From positions 15,929 through 79,928 of the forward strand of contig DATJIF010000035.1 in the NCBI GenBank assembly GCA_035493475.1: 64,000 nt of DNA, written 5' to 3'. This DNA is from Actinospica sp035493475 (GTDB taxonomy: Bacteria; Actinomycetota; Actinomycetes; Streptomycetales; Catenulisporaceae). Both the position numbers and the translations under genes were made by a program. Below the pieces are notes generated by a model. That model was not told the origin of the DNA, ran no database searches, and saw only the letters and a program-made list of their open reading frames with translations. Positions 41,388 to 50,674 of this stretch are shown one piece after another (the first letter of the stretch is position 1; each line of letters opens with the position of its first letter).

Positions 41388-41729
41388 TCACGCGAGCGCC
41401 TCGTCGAGGCTCGGGCGAACGTCCAGGCACCGGCCCGCGCCGGCGAGGTCCAGCACGCGCCGCACCGCCGGGTGCGGCGCCACCAGACGCAGCGCGGTGC
41501 CGACGCCCTCGGCGAGCCGGGCGGCGCGCAGCAGCACGCGCAGGCCGCTGGAGTCTAGGAACTCCAGGGACGTCGCGTCCAGCACCACCGCCTCGGAGCT
41601 CCCGGCGAGCAGCCGCTCCAGCCGCGGCCAGAACCGCTCGGAGGCGCCGAGGTCGAGATCCCCGGCGATCGCCAGGACCGCGGTGTGCCGGTCGGCGGAG
41701 AGCGTGGTGGTGACATTGAACCGCTCCAT
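41388..41729 (-). CDS. STAS anti-sigma factor antagonist
   Basis: 113 residues, single STAS domain; phosphorylatable Ser60/Ser61 in FLDSSGLRVLL. Unphosphorylated form binds the anti-sigma kinase. Lies between the sigma factor gene and the anti-sigma-like gene, same strand. Preceded by a SigB-type promoter with almost no leader, so translation may be leaderless. Confidence 0.93.
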   Translation of the reverse strand: MERFNVTTTLSADRHTAVLAIAGDLDLGASERFWPRLERLLAGSSEAVVLDATSLEFLDSSGLRVLLRAARLAEGVGTALRLVAPHPAVRRVLDLAGAGRCLDVRPSLDEALA

Positions 41730-41739
41730 GCGTCACCGG

Positions 41740-41764
41740 GTAACCGGGCGGCCCGGCCGCAAAC
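41740..41764 (-). promoter_or_regulatory. SigB-type promoter GTTT-N15-GGTTAC (antagonist gene)
   Basis: On the minus strand GTTT and GGTTAC are 15 nt apart, as in actinobacterial SigB promoters (GTTT...GGGTA). GGTTAC ends 10 nt before the antagonist ATG. Confidence 0.65.
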
Positions 41765-41772
41765 CCCCCTGT

Positions 41773-42606
41773 TCACTCGAACCCGGCGCGCAGCCGGCCG
41801 AGGATCTGGTTCAGCAACCGGGAGATCTGCATCTGCGACACGCCGAGCTCCTCGCCGATCTCCGCCTGCGTCATGCCGCGGAAGAAGCGCATCAGCAGGA
41901 TCCGCTTGTCCCGCTCGCCGAGTTCGGCGAGCAGCCCGGTGAGCACCTGACGGTCGATCACGGCCTCGAAGCGCTCGTCGTGTTCGCCCATGAAGTCCAG
42001 CAGGCTCGCGCCCTGCTCCTCGGCGTTCACCGGGACGTCCAGGGACGCGGTCGTGTACGCGCCGGCCGCGTCGATCGCCTCGACGATCTCCTCAGGGTCG
42101 GCGCCGAGGTGCTCGGCGAGTTCGGCGATCGTCGGCTCGCGGCCGAGTTCGTGGGTGAGCGCGTCGGTGGCCTTGCGCAGCGCGCCGGAGAGCTCCTGCA
42201 TCCGGCGCGGCACGTGCACGCCCCAGGTCGCGTCCCGGAAGTAGCGTTTGATCTCCCCGATGATCATCGGGGTGGCGTAGCCCAGGAAGCCGGTGCCGTG
42301 CTCGGGGTCGAAGTTGTCCACGGCCTTGACCAGGCCGAGGTAGGCGACCTGCTCGAAGTCCTCGCCGCCGCCCCCGGTGGAGCCGGACGGGCCGCGGCCG
42401 CCGTAGCGCTGCGCGATGTGCCGCGCGTACGCCATGTGGTCCTCGATCACCTCGGCGCGCAGCCGGGCCCGCTCGGGATCGTCCGCGGGCAGCTCGGCCA
42501 TCCGGCGCAGCACGCGCATCGTCTCGGCACGCTGCTCCGCGCGCCGGTCGGACACCTCGGGCGTAACAGGATTCGAATTCTCCTCGTCCGTCCCTCCGGA
42601 CCGCAT
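41773..42606 (-). CDS. SigB/SigF/SigG-family RNA polymerase sigma factor
   Basis: 277 residues. Region 2 (FEQVAYLGLVKAVDNFDPEHGTGFLGYATPMIIGEIKRYFRD), region 3 (PRRMQEL to GREPTIAELAEHLG) and region 4 (MTQAEIGEELGVSQMQISRLL) are all present. A stress-type sigma controlled by partner switching. GGAGG lies 4 nt before the ATG; a GTG one codon earlier is too close. The promoter at 42633-42657 suggests autoregulation. Confidence 0.95.
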   Translation of the reverse strand: MRSGGTDEENSNPVTPEVSDRRAEQRAETMRVLRRMAELPADDPERARLRAEVIEDHMAYARHIAQRYGGRGPSGSTGGGGEDFEQVAYLGLVKAVDNFDPEHGTGFLGYATPMIIGEIKRYFRDATWGVHVPRRMQELSGALRKATDALTHELGREPTIAELAEHLGADPEEIVEAIDAAGAYTTASLDVPVNAEEQGASLLDFMGEHDERFEAVIDRQVLTGLLAELGERDKRILLMRFFRGMTQAEIGEELGVSQMQISRLLNQILGRLRAGFE

Positions 42607-42632
42607 CACACCTCCGTTCCGCCCTCAGGCAG

Positions 42633-42657
42633 GTAACCGGTGCGCGCCCGGGCAAAC
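42633..42657 (-). promoter_or_regulatory. SigB-type promoter GTTT-N15-GGTTAC (sigma gene)
   Basis: Same two blocks at the same 15-nt spacing as at 41740-41764, 26 nt upstream of the sigma-factor start. Identical architecture at two genes of one locus supports autoregulation. Confidence 0.7.
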
Positions 42658-42703
42658 CTCGCGGGGCAGGAATGAACCCGGCCAGGCCGGGTAGCCCGAG
42701 ACA

Positions 42704-43000
42704 ATGGACGCGATCAGCACGCCGCCGGCGCCGGGTTCCGCGGAGCCCGGGCGCGAGCCGCGGCCGGCCACGCCGCCGGTCCCCGAACCCGAGCGCGACC
42801 CGCGTCCTTCCCCGCCGCCGCTGCCGGAACCGGGCGATCCCGAACCCTTCCCGCGTCCGCCCGAGCCGCCGGGACCGCCCGCGCCGCCGCCCGGACCGCC
42901 GGAGCCCGGCGGTCCCCCGGCGCCGCCGCCCGAGCCGCAGCCGTGGCCGCCGATCCCGGAGCCCGGCCCGGACATCCCGCCGCTGCCGGCCCCGGCCTGA
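42704..43000 (+). CDS. Proline-rich small protein
   Basis: 98 residues, more than half Pro, with Glu/Pro/Gly units such as PEPGDPEPFPRPPEPPGPP and a last segment PWPPIPEPGPDIPPLP. No signal peptide. Codon third positions are G/C rich, consistent with coding, but the reverse strand is equally open as a Gly-rich frame. Lies between the divergent sigma-factor and STAS genes. Unknown function; coding status moderate. Confidence 0.5.
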   Translation: MDAISTPPAPGSAEPGREPRPATPPVPEPERDPRPSPPPLPEPGDPEPFPRPPEPPGPPAPPPGPPEPGGPPAPPPEPQPWPPIPEPGPDIPPLPAPA

Positions 43001-43157
43001 GCCGGACTCCCCCGCCCGGGTCGACGAATCCTGATCAGCCCGTTCGCCCGACGACCCCCGGGCCGACGCGGGCGCGCGGGTGAACGGCTACACTGTGCGC
43101 CGAGCGCCCCGACGCCCGACCCGCCCCACCTGAGCCCAAGGAGCGTGTTTCAGCACT

Positions 43158-43499
43158 ATGGACCGCCTCGCTGTCGCCGTGGCGCCGGACGGCCCCGGCC
43201 GTTATGTGGTCACGCTCGCGGGAGAGCTCGACCTGGCCGCGGCCGACGGTTTCTGGGCGGAACTGCAGCCGCTGATCGAACCCGCCGGGATGGTCGTGCT
43301 CGACGGCACCGAACTGAGCTTCCTCGACTCCAGCGGACTGCGCGTGCTGCTGCTGGCGAACGCGCGGGCCAAGGAGGTGGGCGCGAAGCTTCGGCTGGTC
43401 GCCCCGCACCGCGCCGTGCGCCGCACGCTGGAGCTGACCGGCGCCGACGACCTGGTCACCACCTGCGCGTCGGTGGACGAGGCGCTGGTCGCGGACTAG
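43158..43499 (+). CDS. STAS anti-sigma factor antagonist (second)
   Basis: 113 residues, close paralogue of the antagonist at 41388. Phospho-site Ser58/Ser59 in FLDSSGLRVLLL. AAGGAG is 14 nt upstream of the ATG, rather far. Convergent with the anti-sigma kinase (4-nt end overlap). Probably a binding partner of that kinase. Confidence 0.92.
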   Translation: MDRLAVAVAPDGPGRYVVTLAGELDLAAADGFWAELQPLIEPAGMVVLDGTELSFLDSSGLRVLLLANARAKEVGAKLRLVAPHRAVRRTLELTGADDLVTTCASVDEALVAD

Positions 43500-43945
43500 C
43501 GCCTCGCGTTGGGGCGGCCGTCCACCTGCCGCGGGAGCTCCATCTCCATCCGGACGGCGGTGCCCTGGCCCGGCACGCTGCGTATCTCGACCGCGTCGCA
43601 GGCCTGCCGCACGATCCACAGTCCGGCGCCGCCGTGCCCGGACAGGTCGGGGCGGCGTCTTCCGGCGGCCGGGTCGCGCAGTTCGCCGTGGTCGACGACC
43701 TCGCAGACCAGGCTGCCCTCCTCGGTCCACAGCCGGAGCAGTCCGCCGCCGTCCGCGTGCATGACGGTGTTCGCCGCGAGCTCGTGCGCGGAGAGCACGA
43801 AGTCGGGCACGCGCCGGGGGTCGAGACCGGCCGCCGCGGCCGCCCGGCCGACCTCGTGCCGCAGCCGGGGCAGGTCGTCCGGGTCGTCGAAGCGCAGCAC
43901 GCACAGCGGTTCGGGCGCTGGCTCGGGGAACGCGTTCTGTGACAT
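43496..43945 (-). CDS. RsbW-type anti-sigma kinase
   Basis: 149 residues, GHKL fold with complete motifs: N-box Glu55 and Asn59 (SAHELAANTVMHA), the G1-like VVDHGELRDP and the G2 GHGGAGLWIVRQACD. Likely an active Ser/Thr kinase of STAS proteins and sigma-factor inhibitor. Contrasts with the degenerate homologue at 40792. Confidence 0.92.
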   Translation of the reverse strand: MSQNAFPEPAPEPLCVLRFDDPDDLPRLRHEVGRAAAAAGLDPRRVPDFVLSAHELAANTVMHADGGGLLRLWTEEGSLVCEVVDHGELRDPAAGRRRPDLSGHGGAGLWIVRQACDAVEIRSVPGQGTAVRMEMELPRQVDGRPNARR

Positions 43946-44116
43946 CAGGTCAGCCGACAGCTCTGGGTCTTGTCTCGTCGAAAGGCGGCAGGCGCCAGCG
44001 GACAGCGTAGCCGCTCGGGTGCCGGATGCGCGCCGGGTCGGTCGCTCTCGACTACCCCGCGCCGCCGCGATTCATGCGCCCGGCGAGATCGTTCCCTCGT
44101 CCCCCGCCGCCGCGCG

Positions 44117-45769
44117 CTACGCCCCGGCCGCGACGTCCCAGCTCAGCGCCGGTACCCGCGCGAGAACGCCGGCGAAGTCGACGCCCGACGATAGCGTCCC
44201 GAATGCCATCCCGTGGTCGCCGCCGAGCCGGGAGGCGCAGAAGGCGTCGGCCACCGCGGCCGGCGCGTGCCGCACGAGCAGCGATCCCTGGAGCACCAGC
44301 GCCATCTGCTCGACGAGGCGCCGGGCCCGGGTCTCGGCGTCCCCGGTGAGCACGAGTTCCGCCTCGAGCCGCCGCCACGCCGCGTCCAGCCGCGGGTCGG
44401 CCCCGGCGGCCTCGGCGATCTCCGCGCGGAAGGCCGTGAGCGCCTCGGGTTCGCGGGTCAGCGCGCGCAGCACGTCGAGCGCGTTGACGTTGCCGGAGCC
44501 CTCCCAGATGCCGTTCAGCGGCGCCTCGCGGTAGAGCCGCGGCATGCCCGAGGCCTCGTCGTATCCGTTGCCGCCGAGGCATTCCAGCGCCTCCGCCACG
44601 GCCGCGGGCTGCCGCTTGCACACCCAGTACTTGCCGACAGCCGTGGCCAGCCGCAGGAACGCCCGCTCGCCCTCGTCCCCGTGCAGCGCGCGGTCGGCGG
44701 CTCCGGCCACCCGCAGCGCGAGCGTGGTCGCCGCCTCGGATTCCAGCGACAGGTCGGCGATCACGTTGCGCATCAGGGCCTTGTCGATCAGCCGGGATCC
44801 GAACGCGGAGCGGTGCCGGACGTGGTGCGCGGCCAGGTTGAGCGCGGCGCGGGTCCCGGAGGCGGCGCCCAGGATGCAGTCCAGCCGCGTCATCGTGACC
44901 ATCTCGATGATCGTGCGCACACCGCGCCCCTCGCCGCCGACGAGCCACGCGACGGTGTCGTCGAACTCCGGCTCGCTGCTGGCGTTGCTGCGGTTGCCGA
45001 GCTTGTCCTTCAGGCGCTGGATCAGGAACGTGTTCCGGGTGCCGTCGGGCAGCACGCGCGGCACGAAGAAGCAGGACAGGCCGCCGGGGGCCTGCGCGAG
45101 CACCAGGAAGACGTCGTTCATCGGCGCGCTGGTGAACCACTTGTGGCCGCGCAGCCGCCAGGTGCCGTCGGCGTGCGGCGTCGCGGTGGTCGTGTTCGCG
45201 CGCACGTCCGAGCCGCCCTGCTTCTCGGTCATGCCCATCCCGGCGAGCAGTCCGCGCTTGCCGAGCGGCGTGCGCAGGCCGGGGTCGTAGACGCGGCTGG
45301 TGAGCAAGGGCTCGTATTCGGCGGCGAGGTCAGCGTTGGAGCGCAGGGCGGGGACGACCGCGTACGTCATGGAGATCGGGCAGCCGTGGCCCTGCTCGGC
45401 GCTCGACCAGGCCATGAATCCGGCGGCGCGGGCCACGTGCGTGCCGGGCTTGTGCTGGGCCCACGGCGCCCCGGCCAGGCCCTCGCGCACGGCGATCTCC
45501 ATCAGCGCGTGGTACGAGGGGTGGAACCAGACCTCGTCGATCCGGTTGCCGTAGCGGTCGTGCGTGCGCAGTTCGGGCTCGTGCCGGTTCGCCTCGTCGG
45601 CCCAGCGCTGCACCTGCTCGGTCCCGGCGAGCGTGCCGATCCGGTGCAGGTCCTCGGCGTACCAGTCGGCGCCCTCCCGGCGCAGGCCCTCCAGTAGCAC
45701 GGGGTCGGCGGCGACGTCGTGTCCGACGAGCGGCGGGGTCTGGTTCGTGACCTCGTGCGTGCGGGACAC
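44117..45769 (-). CDS. AidB-like acyl-CoA dehydrogenase
   Basis: 550 residues, longer than normal acyl-CoA dehydrogenases because of the AidB-type N-terminal and C-terminal parts. Signatures: MTEKQGGSDVRANTT, WFTSAPMND and CLGGNGYDEASGMPRLYREAPLNGIWEGSGN. AidB is linked to alkylation response, but actinobacterial members often act as isovaleryl/medium-chain acyl-CoA dehydrogenases. GTG start with GGAGG 7 nt upstream. An operator-like GTTACC-N4-GGTAAC lies 18 nt upstream. Confidence 0.9.
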   Translation of the reverse strand: MSRTHEVTNQTPPLVGHDVAADPVLLEGLRREGADWYAEDLHRIGTLAGTEQVQRWADEANRHEPELRTHDRYGNRIDEVWFHPSYHALMEIAVREGLAGAPWAQHKPGTHVARAAGFMAWSSAEQGHGCPISMTYAVVPALRSNADLAAEYEPLLTSRVYDPGLRTPLGKRGLLAGMGMTEKQGGSDVRANTTTATPHADGTWRLRGHKWFTSAPMNDVFLVLAQAPGGLSCFFVPRVLPDGTRNTFLIQRLKDKLGNRSNASSEPEFDDTVAWLVGGEGRGVRTIIEMVTMTRLDCILGAASGTRAALNLAAHHVRHRSAFGSRLIDKALMRNVIADLSLESEAATTLALRVAGAADRALHGDEGERAFLRLATAVGKYWVCKRQPAAVAEALECLGGNGYDEASGMPRLYREAPLNGIWEGSGNVNALDVLRALTREPEALTAFRAEIAEAAGADPRLDAAWRRLEAELVLTGDAETRARRLVEQMALVLQGSLLVRHAPAAVADAFCASRLGGDHGMAFGTLSSGVDFAGVLARVPALSWDVAAGA

Positions 45770-45786
45770 GGTGCACCTCCGGATCT

Positions 45787-45802
45787 GTTACCTGCGGGTA
45801 AC
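45787..45802. promoter_or_regulatory. Inverted repeat GTTACC-N4-GGTAAC upstream of AidB-like gene
   Basis: Perfect 6-bp arms around TGCG, just upstream of the RBS. TetR-type operators in actinomycetes commonly have this form, and acyl-CoA dehydrogenase genes are frequent targets. No TetR gene is adjacent. Confidence 0.6.
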
Positions 45803-45837
45803 TTGATCCTCCCACCGCGGGCCGGAATCCGGAAGGG

Positions 45838-47592
45838 TCAGTTCGACGCGCCGGCCGACGCGGTGCTGAGGACGCTGGACCACACGATCACGTACGCGAG
45901 GATGCCGTTGCCGCTGTCCGCGGAGGTGTCGAGCACCTTCAGCAGCGCCACGCGATTGCCCGCGGTGATGTCGCAGACCATCGTGCCGTCGGTCACCGTG
46001 ACCTGCTCGACGCCCTGGCTCGAGACCTGGTTGTAGCACTGGCTGCGGCTCGGGGTGCCCTTCCCGGTCCAGACGGCCAGGGTGGCGGCGTTGTACGGCA
46101 GCGCGGTCAGCTGGTAGGGGCCGTCGCCGCTGAACGAGATCGTCGAGTCGTACAGGCTCACCTGCGACGTCGCGCCGTTGTTCACCGGGACGGAGTCGAG
46201 GTCGACCTGATTGACGGTGATCACGACCTGGCCCTGCCACTGGATCACGTCCGAGCCGGACACGGCCGCCTGCGACACCGTTGTCGACGAGGACGCGGAG
46301 CCGGAGCCGGACGTCGGGGCGCCGGTCGTCGTCGCAGGGTTCGAAGTCTTGGTGCCGATGTCGTTCGGATTGTCGGTCGCGGTGCCGTGCGGCCAGAGCA
46401 CCACGGCCACGACCGCCGCGACCACCGCCGTGGCCAGCGAACTGACACCCGCGGCGAGCACCGTCCGGCCACGTCGGCGCGACCCCGGAGCGGCGGAGAC
46501 CGTCGGCTCGCTCGCCAGTTCGGCCGGGATCGTGGGCGTGACCGGCGGGCGCACGGTCGTCATCGCGTGCACGTCGGACTCGGTCGGCAGCAGCGGCGTG
46601 ATCCGGCTGGCCGTCGGGTCGTCCATGGTCGAGTCGGAGGTCTCCCCCACGGTCGCGTCGGCGTCCTGGGTAGCGACTCCGCCGCCCGCGAGGACCGCCA
46701 GCGCCTGCGCCCGCTCCCGGATCATCGCGCGCACCGCGTCCGGCAGCGGCGTCTCCGGTCCGGCGCCCGCCGCCCGGCAGCCCTCGATGATCCGCTGCGT
46801 GGACGGGCGTTCGGCCGGGTCCTTGTGCAGGCAGACCCGGATCAGTTCCCTGACCTGCTCGGGGCACGCGTCGTAGTCCGGCTCGTCGTGGATCACGCGG
46901 TAGAGCACGCCGTCCGCGAAGTCGGCCGAGAAGGCGCTTTCCCCGGTGCACAGGTAGTAGAGCGTGGCACCGAGCGCGAAAACGTCCGTGGCCGGGGTGA
47001 CCTTCTGCCCGCGGATCTGCTCCGGCGCCATGAACGGCGGCGAGCCGATGAAGGTGCGGTGGCTGGAGCGGCCGGTGGCCGTGGGCGTGGCCGCGCGGAC
47101 GATGCCGAAGTCGATGACCTTGGGCCCGGACTCGTCGAGCAGGATGTTGCCCGGCTTCAGGTCGCGGTGCACCATCCCGGTCGCGTGGATCGCGCCGAGC
47201 GACTCGGCTATTCGGCCGGCCAGCGCGAGCACCGTGTGCGCGGGCAGCGGGCCGTGCGCGGCGATCACCTGCGCGAGCGAGGGCCCGGCGACGTACGCGC
47301 TGGCCAGCCAGGGCACGCCGTTGTCCGAGCCGGAGTCGATCAGCTGCGCGATGTGGATTCCGTTGACCTGCTGGGCGATCGAGACCTCGCGCGCGAAGCG
47401 TTCCCGGAACTCGGGGTCGGAGCCGAACTCGGAGCGGATGATCTTCACCGCGACCGCGCGGCCGCCCGGCGTGAAGGACAGGTAGACCCGGCCCATCCCG
47501 CCCGCGCCGATCCGCGCCCGCAGCGCGTAGCCGCCGACCGTCCGCGGGTCGCCCGGTTCCAAGGGCTCGAACTCGTACATCGTGGCGTCCAC
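45838..47592 (-). CDS. Ser/Thr protein kinase with extracytoplasmic domain
   Basis: 584 residues. Kinase domain 20-285: Gly loop GAGGMGRVYL, Lys50, HRDLKPGN (142-149) and DFG (161-163). Thr-rich juxtamembrane part, transmembrane helix about 370-395 (TAVVAAVVAVVLW), then an external domain of about 190 residues of unknown family containing a Cys pair. Pkn-type sensor kinase. GTG at 47592 used; ATG four codons later possible. Confidence 0.92.
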   Translation of the reverse strand: MDATMYEFEPLEPGDPRTVGGYALRARIGAGGMGRVYLSFTPGGRAVAVKIIRSEFGSDPEFRERFAREVSIAQQVNGIHIAQLIDSGSDNGVPWLASAYVAGPSLAQVIAAHGPLPAHTVLALAGRIAESLGAIHATGMVHRDLKPGNILLDESGPKVIDFGIVRAATPTATGRSSHRTFIGSPPFMAPEQIRGQKVTPATDVFALGATLYYLCTGESAFSADFADGVLYRVIHDEPDYDACPEQVRELIRVCLHKDPAERPSTQRIIEGCRAAGAGPETPLPDAVRAMIRERAQALAVLAGGGVATQDADATVGETSDSTMDDPTASRITPLLPTESDVHAMTTVRPPVTPTIPAELASEPTVSAAPGSRRRGRTVLAAGVSSLATAVVAAVVAVVLWPHGTATDNPNDIGTKTSNPATTTGAPTSGSGSASSSTTVSQAAVSGSDVIQWQGQVVITVNQVDLDSVPVNNGATSQVSLYDSTISFSGDGPYQLTALPYNAATLAVWTGKGTPSRSQCYNQVSSQGVEQVTVTDGTMVCDITAGNRVALLKVLDTSADSGNGILAYVIVWSSVLSTASAGASN

Positions 47593-47672
47593 GGCCCACC
47601 CCACCAGTCTTGAACGTCTTCCGCAGCCGGATACTCTAGCGGTTCCGCAGCGGAATTCCCTCGTGCCGCAGA

Positions 47673-48245
47673 CTACGAATTCGCCTCGTGGGCACGGCGG
47701 ATCCAGCCGAGCGCCTCGTCGTCGAGGTCTTCCACGGACTCGAACGCGAGCCGCCGGGTGATCATGTCGTTGCCGAGGCTCTTCGCGAGCAGCAGCCGCC
47801 CCTCCGGCTCGACGTTCTCCAGCCGCAGCCCCACGTCCACGCGCTTCTTGGTGCTGGCCTGGATGATGCCGAACGTGCGGCGCGGCGCGATGAGCGAGAC
47901 GTACGTCTTGCGGGCCTGGATCTCCGCCCCCTCCAGCGAACTCACGGCGGCGATGACGGCGTCGAAGATCGGGCGCAGGTCCTGCCGGTCGGCGTACTGC
48001 GCCTCGACCAGCTCGTCGGCGGACGCGGTCAGGAAGGCGGGGTAGCCGAAGGTCTCCCAGGCCAGCAGCATCGCCGGATAGCCGGTGACGTCGCGTTCCT
48101 CGAGCCAGGCGCGCAAGGCGGGCTCGTCGGCCGGGGCCGCGGCCCGGATCTTCGCGTTCCACGCCGCGACGCCCTCGCCGGTCTGCCGTTCCAGCTGACG
48201 GTGGATCCGGTCGTGCATCGCCTGCCAGGTGCGCATCTCGGGCAT
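47673..48245 (-). CDS. DUF4287/DUF5655-type protein
   Basis: 190 residues. N-terminal helical part with EGVAAWNAKIRAAAP and GYPAMLLAWETFGYP (DUF4287-like), then LRPIFDAVIAAVSSL and KTYVSLIAPRRTFGIIQASTKKRVDVGLRLE (DUF5655-like). The latter domain type is predicted to bind nucleic acid or nucleotides; function unknown. AGGAGG lies 9 nt before the ATG and inside the end of a tiny upstream membrane ORF. Confidence 0.85.
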   Translation of the reverse strand: MPEMRTWQAMHDRIHRQLERQTGEGVAAWNAKIRAAAPADEPALRAWLEERDVTGYPAMLLAWETFGYPAFLTASADELVEAQYADRQDLRPIFDAVIAAVSSLEGAEIQARKTYVSLIAPRRTFGIIQASTKKRVDVGLRLENVEPEGRLLLAKSLGNDMITRRLAFESVEDLDDEALGWIRRAHEANS

Positions 48246-48248
48246 CGG

Positions 48249-48353
48249 TCACGGCCTCCTGTCTCGGGGCGGCGTCCGGCGCCAGGTGAGCGCGAGCAGG
48301 GTCACGCCGAGGGCCAGGATGCCGAGGGCCAGCAGCACCACACCGTAGTTCAC
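48249..48353 (-). CDS. 34-residue single-pass membrane peptide
   Basis: Sequence begins MNYGVVLLALGILALG, continues as one hydrophobic helix and ends in a basic, Pro/Arg-rich tail. GTG start; weak GGGG upstream. The downstream gene's RBS lies in its last codons, so the two could be translationally coupled. Too short to be certain. Confidence 0.42.
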   Translation of the reverse strand: MNYGVVLLALGILALGVTLLALTWRRTPPRDRRP

Positions 48354-48521
48354 AGCCCCACGGTAGGCAGTCGGCGCGACCGGTTCGTTGTGTTAGGCGG
48401 AAGTCGCGGCGCTTCTACCCGTTCGGCCCTTGAACCGTCCGCCGTCCGAGTGCCGGCGGGTTTGCCGCGGCCGGGCACCCCGCGCGCCGTGCGAGCAGAG
48501 CCTCGTCTTAAGCTATAACGC

Positions 48522-49915
48522 GTGCGGATACGAAGCCTGTCCCGTGCGGGAATCGCGCTCTCCGTCGTGCTCGCAGCGGCGGCGGCAGGGCTCGCGGGGT
48601 GCGGCGGGGGCGGATCGAACGGGATCACCACCGCGTCGGTCGGATACGCGACCGTGTCTCAGGTCGTTCAGGCCTCTGCGAACATCGTGCCGAAGGCCCA
48701 GGTCAGCCTGAGCGCGTCGTCCAGCGGCACGCTCGCGAGCCTGAGCGTGCAGGACGGGCAGCACGTCACGTCCGGGCAGGTGCTCGGCGTGATCTCCTCC
48801 CCCACCGCGACGCAACAGCTCGCCGAGGCGAAGAAGGCGCTGTCCGAGGCGTCCTCGTCGGGCGGCGGCATCTCGGACACGTCCGCGGGCTTCACGGAGG
48901 CGGCGGCCTCGGACCAGCGCTCCGCGAACGCCTCGTTCACCAAGGCCCAGCAGGAGGCCGCGAAGGTTCCGGACGCGGCGCTGCGTGCGGCGCTGCTCGC
49001 CGAGATCAAGGCGGCGAAGAGTTCGTACTCGTCCGCGATGGACTCGGTGAACGCGGCGGTGTCGGCGTTTCAGCAGGGCCTGGAGTCCGCCTCGCAGGTG
49101 CTCGACGCGCTCGGGCAGACGACGCGCACCCAGGACCAGGCGGCCGTGGACGCGGCGCAGGCCACCGTCAATGCCCTGACGATCACCGCACCGATATCCG
49201 GCACGGTCTCACTCGGCAGCGGCCAGTCCTCCGGCACCGGCGTGAGCGGCAGCGAGATCAGCCGACTGCTCGCCGCCGCGGCCCAGAGCGGCGGCTCCTC
49301 CTCCGCGCTCTCCGGCGCGGCTGGTTCGCTGGGTTCGGGCTCCGGTTCGTCGGGTTCGAGCGCGAGCGGCACGATGATCGCCGTCGGGGCGCCGATCGAC
49401 TCGGGCGGCACGATGTTCACGGTGACCGACGGCTCGGCGCTCTCGGTCGCCGCGCAGGTGGACGAGACCGACGTGCTGGACGTGCATCCGGGCGTGACGG
49501 CGTCGGTCCAGCTCAACGCCGTGCCCGGCGCGTCGTATCAGGGCACGGTCACCTCGGTGGACCCGACCGCGACGACCTCCAGCCAGGGCAGCGTCACCTA
49601 CACCGTGCGCCTGAGTCTCGGCGCCGGGAAGATGCAGGACGGATCCGCCGCACCGAAGCCGTTGCCGGGCATGAGCGCGATCGCCGACCTCGACGTGCTC
49701 ACGGCGAAAGACGCGCTCAGCGTCCCGTCGTCCGCACTCGTCATCAACGGCCAGACGACGAGTGTCTGGGTGCTGACGAACGGCTCGGCGCACCTGAAGC
49801 GGATCACGCTCGGCGCGCAGGGCGACACGCGCGTGCAGGTGCTCTCCGGTCTCGACGCGGGCCAGCGGATCGTGGTCTCCGGCGCGGACAAGGTCACCGA
49901 CGGGGAGCAGATCGG

Positions 49916-49919
<4 letters not shown>
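48522..49919 (+). CDS. Lipoprotein membrane-fusion protein (MacA-like adaptor)
   Basis: 465 residues. Lipobox LAGC with Cys27. Biotinyl-lipoyl-like half (LSVQDGQHVTSGQVLGVI), coiled-coil Ala/Gln/Ser-rich 100-215, return half (TITAPISGTVSLGSG), Gly/Ser-rich insert about 235-290, beta-barrel and membrane-proximal domains (VDETDVLDVHPG, LPGMSAIADLDV). In Gram-positives such adaptors join a MacB-type exporter. GTG start; first gene of a three-gene operon. Confidence 0.9.

Positions 49920-50670
<751 letters not shown>

Positions 50671-50674
<4 letters not shown>

Noticed and set aside
42625..42975. Gly-rich open frame antisense to the Pro-rich gene
   Set aside because: No RBS, low-complexity mirror of the proline codons, and it would overlap the sigma-factor promoter.
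48514..48519. TATAAC as -10 box of the adaptor gene
   Set aside because: It ends only 2 nt before the GTG, too close for the expected transcription start unless translation begins later, which would truncate the signal peptide.
48599..49915. Frame running through the adaptor gene into the ABC ATPase
   Set aside because: The part before the TTG at 49916 is an alternate reading of the adaptor gene; only the ATPase part has domain motifs.
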